Below are positions 59,910 to 64,000 of a DNA stretch of 64,000 nt, piece after piece; position 1 is the first letter of the stretch, and each line of letters begins with the position of its first letter. Location of the stretch: positions 25,231-89,230 of the forward strand of contig JBNKHH010000080.1 in NCBI GenBank assembly GCA_050290245.1, given 5' to 3'. Both the position numbers and the translations under genes were made by a program. This DNA is from JBNKHH01 sp050290245 (GTDB taxonomy: Bacteria > Pseudomonadota > Alphaproteobacteria > Rhodobacterales > Rhodobacteraceae). The notes under the pieces were generated by a model. The model was not told the origin of the DNA. It ran no database searches and worked only from the letters and a program-made list of their open reading frames with translations.

Positions 59910-61237
59910 GGGGGTCCGTCCTTTGGAACAGCCGGCGAAGCAGCCTGTTCCTGGCTGAGGATGCGCACCTCGCGCTGCGGGAAGGGGATGTTGATGCCCG
60001 CGGCATGAAATGCGTCCCAAAGCGCCAGGTAGACATTGCCGCGGATATTGGTCAGCCCGCCCGTGGGATCGATGATCCAAAAACGCAGGACATAATCCAC
60101 CGAACTGTCTCCAAAGCCGGTGATATGGCAAACCGGCGGGCGCGTGGACAGGACGCGATCGACGCTGGTTGCGGCCTGGATCGCCAGTTCGCGTACCCTG
60201 TGCGGATCGTCGCCATATGACGCACCGAAATGGATGTCGAGGCGCACGAAATCGTCTGAATGGGACCAGTTGACCACCTGGCCGGTGATCAGGTCCTCGT
60301 TCGGGATCAGGTATTCGCGTCCGTCTCGCGTCGTGATCGACACATAGCGCGCGCCCAGAGCGTTGATCCAGCCGAAGGTGTCTCCGATCGAAATGACGTC
60401 GCCCGGCTTGATCGACTTGTCCAAAAGGATGATCACGCCCGAAACCAGGTTCGACACCACCTTTTGCAGACCGAAGCCAAGCCCGACACCGATGGCACCG
60501 GACAGTACGGCAAGGCCGGTGAGATCGACGCCGACCACTTTGAGGCCGATGAAGAAAGCCGCGCCAAACAATACGACTTGCAGGAACTTGACGGCCAGCA
60601 CCTGCATCGAGGGTGAAATGTCGTCGTTGGAGCGGATACGTGTGGTCGCGCTGTGGGTCACCATGCGGGCGCCGGTGAACAGGATGCCGATCACGGCAAG
60701 CGCCCGGATGACCGACAGGATCGAGAGGTGAAACTCGCCAATATCCAGCGAAATGCTGTCGAGGAACCGGGAAACCTCATCAACAAGTCCGAGGTAATAA
60801 AGGGTGACGTAGGCCCAGAGTGACCAGGTCACAACGCGCCTCAGAAGGCGGTTGCGCACAAGTCGGGCGGCAAAGCCGACAAGTAGGACGGCGATCGAGA
60901 TTGTGCCAGCCAGCTCGAGCAGAAAGCGACGCGAGATGAATGGCGTGATCGCGCTCATCGACCAGGCCGCGATCCAGATCAGGATCGTGAACAGCAACAA
61001 CCCCAACCGACGATGCAGCAAGACCAGCCCGCGCAGCTGCCACTTGGGGCGGCCTTCCAGGCTGCGCATCCATTCGTGGAGCCGTGGCGACAGCCATCGG
61101 TTCAGACCGATGGCCAGCAGGATGCAGCCAAACAGGATTCCTATCTGATAAAGCCTTGATGGCAATAACAAAAGTCGTCCCTGGACCATTGCCTGATTCC
61201 AGAAATCGGCGAGTTGGGATGTGAGATCCGCCTCCAT
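59903..61237 (-). CDS. MscS-family mechanosensitive ion channel
   Basis: 444 residues, from MEADLTSQLADFWNQAMVQG; a TTG start eight codons earlier is an alternative. Six or more helices precede the pore region LSGAIGVGLGFGLQKVVSNL, followed by the beta domain with GDVISIGDTFGWINALGARY and a cytoplasmic C-terminus. Long N-terminal helices place it with the larger KefA/YbdG-like members. It releases solutes on hypo-osmotic shock. Confidence 0.88.
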   Translation of the reverse strand: MEADLTSQLADFWNQAMVQGRLLLLPSRLYQIGILFGCILLAIGLNRWLSPRLHEWMRSLEGRPKWQLRGLVLLHRRLGLLLFTILIWIAAWSMSAITPFISRRFLLELAGTISIAVLLVGFAARLVRNRLLRRVVTWSLWAYVTLYYLGLVDEVSRFLDSISLDIGEFHLSILSVIRALAVIGILFTGARMVTHSATTRIRSNDDISPSMQVLAVKFLQVVLFGAAFFIGLKVVGVDLTGLAVLSGAIGVGLGFGLQKVVSNLVSGVIILLDKSIKPGDVISIGDTFGWINALGARYVSITTRDGREYLIPNEDLITGQVVNWSHSDDFVRLDIHFGASYGDDPHRVRELAIQAATSVDRVLSTRPPVCHITGFGDSSVDYVLRFWIIDPTGGLTNIRGNVYLALWDAFHAAGINIPFPQREVRILSQEQAASPAVPKDGPPQ

Positions 61238-61364
61238 GAATTCAGCATGACCGCTGTACAACGCCTGTGCAAGCTTGCTCGCCGTCGTTCAATCCCGCGT
61301 GAGGGGGGCTAGGCTTTGGGCACAGCCATCTGCAACGCTTTGCCCGAAAAAAGAGAGGTACCCC

Positions 61365-62333
61365 ATGGGTTTTCTTCGCGGAGTTCTTTTGGCAACGGGT
61401 CTGATGGCCGGGGGCATGGTTTCGGCCGAACCGTCATTCTGGAAATACGAGTGGCCCGATACGGATTTCTCTACGACTTCGATTGAACATTGGGGAGAGA
61501 TCCTGTCAGGCGGGCCGCCCAAGGACGGCATTCCGGCGTTGGACGATCCGAGTTTCATAAACGTTTCCAGCGAGGTGCGGATTGGCGATCGTGAGCCGGT
61601 GATTGCGGTCGAGATCGAAGGCTCGGTTCCAAGGGCCTATCCGATCCGTTATCTGACGTGGCACGAGATCGTCAATGACGAGGTCGGCGGGGTGCCTGTT
61701 GCGGTCACGTTCTGCCCCCTTTGCAATTCGGGTCTCACGTTTGATCGCCGGGTCGGGGGGCGGGTTCTGTCCTTTGGCGTGTCCGGGAAACTGAGGAACT
61801 CGGACATGGTCATGTACGACCGTCAGACCGAAAGCTGGTGGCAGCAAGCCATCGGCACCGGGATCGTCGGCGCCTACACCGGAAGGGAGTTGAAACAGCT
61901 TCCAAGCTGGATGGAAAGCTGGGCCGAGTTCAAGGCGAGAAACCCTGACGGCCTCGTCATGGACCAGCCGAGCTGGCCGCGCAGCTATGGACGAAACCCT
62001 TACGTTTCCTACGATTCTTCGACACGACCTTTCCTATACTCGGGTGAAATGCCGCCCCACGGCATTCCTCCCTTGGTCCGTGTTGTTCGCGTCGGCGACA
62101 AGGCCTGGCCGGTGTCGCGGCTGCGTGATGCGGGCCAACTGCATGAGGCCGGCGTGGTGCTGTCCTGGGAGAGCGGTCAGGCCTCGGCTCTGGATTCGGC
62201 CCGGATTGATGCGGGCAAGGACGTCGGGACAATCCGTGTGCGCGACGGCGCGGGCAAGGACGTGCCGCATGATGTCATGTTCGCCTTCGCGTTCCACGCG
62301 TTCTGGCCGGATGGAACCTGGATGCTGGAGTGA
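61365..62333 (+). CDS. DUF3179 domain-containing exported protein
   Basis: 322 residues with a signal peptide (LLATGLMAGGMVSAEPS). The DUF3179 core contains RAYPIRYLTWHEIVNDEVGG, the cysteine pair in TFCPLCNSGLTFDR, and GKLRNSDMVMYDRQTESWWQ. ATG chosen for the AGAGAGGTACC site just before it; the open frame starts 30 codons earlier without homology. Function is unknown. Confidence 0.88.
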   Translation: MGFLRGVLLATGLMAGGMVSAEPSFWKYEWPDTDFSTTSIEHWGEILSGGPPKDGIPALDDPSFINVSSEVRIGDREPVIAVEIEGSVPRAYPIRYLTWHEIVNDEVGGVPVAVTFCPLCNSGLTFDRRVGGRVLSFGVSGKLRNSDMVMYDRQTESWWQQAIGTGIVGAYTGRELKQLPSWMESWAEFKARNPDGLVMDQPSWPRSYGRNPYVSYDSSTRPFLYSGEMPPHGIPPLVRVVRVGDKAWPVSRLRDAGQLHEAGVVLSWESGQASALDSARIDAGKDVGTIRVRDGAGKDVPHDVMFAFAFHAFWPDGTWMLE

Positions 62334-62655
62334 GGCGTTATCGCGAGGTTACGTGCACGATCCCGGTGGATGCTTTGCCCAGAATGCCGGTGAGAAGGTG
62401 TTGATACGGCTGGCAACAAAAAGGGTCCGCAGAGTGTCAGCAAGACGTATGGCAGGAGCGTAAGGTGAACGCGTTTTTGAAGCCGTTTCCGCGGCTTTGG
62501 GGACGGGGCGGGACCCGCGTATTTTCGGCAAGATAAAACCTCCGTGCCCGATCCTTGGCGCAAGGCTCGATTGACGATGGCCGGCGGCCGGGCGTTTTTT
62601 TGAGAAACTTTCGGGATCTGTTAAGAAAAGCCATGACGAAGGGGAGGAATGCGTC
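62334..62655. other. Intergenic stretch without a recognised gene
   Basis: Between the DUF3179 and DUF1059 genes. GGCC-rich bases followed by seven T at about 62594-62601 could be a terminator. A few long minus-strand frames run through it without coding character. AGGGGAGGAA before 62656 is the ribosome-binding site of the next gene. Confidence 0.4.
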
Positions 62656-62862
62656 ATGGCACATGCATATTCATACACCTGCCGGGACTGCGAAGGGATG
62701 GAGGCCTGTCCTGCAAGTATGGTCGCGGAAACCAAGGACGAGCTGTGGCAGCTGGTCGAGCTTCATGCCCGCGTGGCGCATAACGAAGACCCGGCCGAAT
62801 GGGATCGGGAAACGCGCGATTATCTTGGCACGTTGATCAAGGCTGAGACGGTCGCGTTGTAG
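62656..62862 (+). CDS. DUF1059 family protein
   Basis: 68 residues; YTCRDCEGMEACPASMVAET at the N-terminus, followed by LWQLVELHARVAHNEDPAEW, is the usual DUF1059 layout, with cysteines that could bind a metal. GGGGAGGAA precedes the ATG. Function unknown. Confidence 0.85.
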   Translation: MAHAYSYTCRDCEGMEACPASMVAETKDELWQLVELHARVAHNEDPAEWDRETRDYLGTLIKAETVAL

Positions 62863-62987
62863 GCTGCGCGAATGCCCTCAAGACCACGGTCTGGCCAGCG
62901 GCGCCGGGGCCGGTGAGACGCCCGGCCTCACGCGGCTTTTGTCCATGGATGTGCAAGTCACGATCTTAGGCTGCGCCGAACCGAGTC

Positions 62988-64000
62988 TCACCCCTGAAGG
63001 CTGCGCACGTCCAGTTCGCCCTCGTCCCGCGATACCATGGCCAGCGCAGCGGCATGAGCGGCGGCGGCGGTGGTGAAATAGGGGATCTTGTCCATCAGGG
63101 TGACGTTGCGCATCGAGCGCGAGTCCTCGATGGCCTGCGCGCCCTCGGTCGTGTTGATCACGAGGCCCACTTCGCCGTCTTTCATCACGTCGACGATGGT
63201 GCGTCCGCCTTCGTAGGCCTTGTTCACGATGTCGGAGGGAATGCCGTTGTCGGTCAGGAACTTGGCCGTGCCGCGTGTGGCAAGGATCTTGAGGCCCAAT
63301 TCGTGGAGAATCTCGGCGGTCTCGATGATCTCGTCGGTCTTGTCGGTGTCCTTGATTGAAACGAAGACCGTGCCGGAGGTGGGCAGGATGGTGCCTGCGC
63401 CAAGTTGCGCCTTGAGGAAGGCGCGGGCGAAGGTGCGGTCCCAGCCCATGACCTCGCCGGTCGAGCGCATCTCGGGGCCGAGCAGGGTGTCGACGCCGGG
63501 GAAGCGGGCGAAGGGGAGGACGGCCTCTTTCACCGAGTACCAGGGCGTGCGGAAGTCGGCGAGCGCCATCGGGTCGTTCATCGGGATGGTCACGTCGTCG
63601 GAGACCGGCTGGTGCGGCGGGGCGATCGGGAAGGCCGAGAGTTTCTCGCCCGCCATGAGGCGCGCGGCGATTGAGGCGATAGCCGAGTCGGTCGCCTTGG
63701 CGACGAAGGGAACGGTGCGCGAGGCGCGGGGGTTGACCTCGAGCACGAACACCTGCTCGTTCTGCACCGCGAACTGGACGTTCATCAGGCCGACGACGTC
63801 GAGCGCGCGCGCCAGCTTCTCGGCCGCGGCGCGGATCTCGTCGATCACGTGCGGGGCGAGCGTCGGCGGCGGCACCGAGCACTGCGAGTCGCCCGAGTGG
63901 ACGCCCGCCTCCTCGATGTGCTCCATGATCCCGGCCACGATGACGTTCTCGCCGTCTGAGACGCAGTCGACGTCGATCTCGATGGCGTCCTCGAGGAAGC
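62988..64000 (-). CDS. carB: Carbamoyl-phosphate synthase large subunit (C-terminal part)
   Basis: The last 337 codons are visible and the gene runs off the right edge. They cover the end of the second ATP-grasp module (HIEEAGVHSGDSQCSVPPPT, VFVLEVNPRASRTVPFVAKA) and the MGS-like allosteric domain (TAEILHELGLKILATRGTAK, GEVGLVINTTEGAQAIEDS). Joined with CarA it makes carbamoyl phosphate for arginine and pyrimidine synthesis. No frameshift is visible. Confidence 0.95.
   Translation of the reverse strand, partial: FLEDAIEIDVDCVSDGENVIVAGIMEHIEEAGVHSGDSQCSVPPPTLAPHVIDEIRAAAEKLARALDVVGLMNVQFAVQNEQVFVLEVNPRASRTVPFVAKATDSAIASIAARLMAGEKLSAFPIAPPHQPVSDDVTIPMNDPMALADFRTPWYSVKEAVLPFARFPGVDTLLGPEMRSTGEVMGWDRTFARAFLKAQLGAGTILPTSGTVFVSIKDTDKTDEIIETAEILHELGLKILATRGTAKFLTDNGIPSDIVNKAYEGGRTIVDVMKDGEVGLVINTTEGAQAIEDSRSMRNVTLMDKIPYFTTAAAAHAAALAMVSRDEGELDVRSLQG

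Noticed and set aside
62878..63882. A second minus-strand frame of over 300 codons over carB
   Set aside because: It lies in another frame of the same strand as the unmistakable CarB sequence and is extremely Arg-rich, a common GC artefact.

Overview
The window is a GC-rich (about 60%) chromosomal segment from an alphaproteobacterium. The family content (frcRBCAK-type fructose locus, DUF1523, several high-affinity solute importers) and the housekeeping proteins (ParE, PurF, RadA, CarB) point to Rhodobacteraceae, probably a marine Roseobacter-type bacterium; this is a judgement from protein character, not from a marker gene. No rRNA, tRNA, CRISPR array, intact insertion sequence or prophage was recognised.

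Roughly the first 40 kb is a chain of uptake-and-catabolism cassettes. (1) 1-10057: a branched-chain-amide type (Liv/Urt-like) ABC importer and a polytopic membrane protein on the minus strand, next to a plus-strand hydantoinase/oxoprolinase pair; both sides carry the same GntR-like palindromic motif. (2) 10166-17494: a LacI regulator with a perfect 16-bp operator, an AglEFGK-like sugar ABC importer whose two permeases have unusual extra domains, and a GH63-type hydrolase resembling glucosylglycerate/mannosylglycerate hydrolases; probably a compatible-solute scavenging operon. (3) 17525-19656: a GNAT enzyme, an AraC regulator and a small membrane protein. (4) 19678-24673: the fructose importer frcR-frcBCAK. 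(5) 25045-37883: a TRAP importer, a lactonase, and a non-phosphorylative deoxy-sugar pathway (mutarotase, oxidoreductase, split UxaA-type dehydratase, SDR, FAH hydrolase) that also contains a MaoC hydratase, a family III CoA-transferase and a solute-binding-protein homologue without a signal peptide, with an IclR regulator at the end. A 12-bp motif occurs in both divergent promoters of this locus. At 29486-29715 lies a deletion scar: a frameshifted signal peptide joined to the tail of an enolase-superfamily dehydratase.

From 38 kb onwards the content is a mixture: PQQ-type sugar dehydrogenase, alpha/beta hydrolase, S58 peptidase and SDR, DUF1523, then parE with an AT-rich HrgA-like nuclease gene coupled to its stop codon, two tandem exported cytochromes c, lolDC, purF, cvpA, radA, an alr-mlaE-mlaF operon, a phosphoglycerate-mutase-like phosphatase, an MscS channel, DUF3179 and DUF1059 proteins, and the 3' part of carB running off the right edge.

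The parts I consider least ordinary are the CoA-transferase/cytosolic binding-protein pair wired into the deoxy-sugar regulon, the enolase-family deletion scar with functional replacement by a UxaA-type enzyme, and the DUF11-like domain inserted in the sugar ABC permease.
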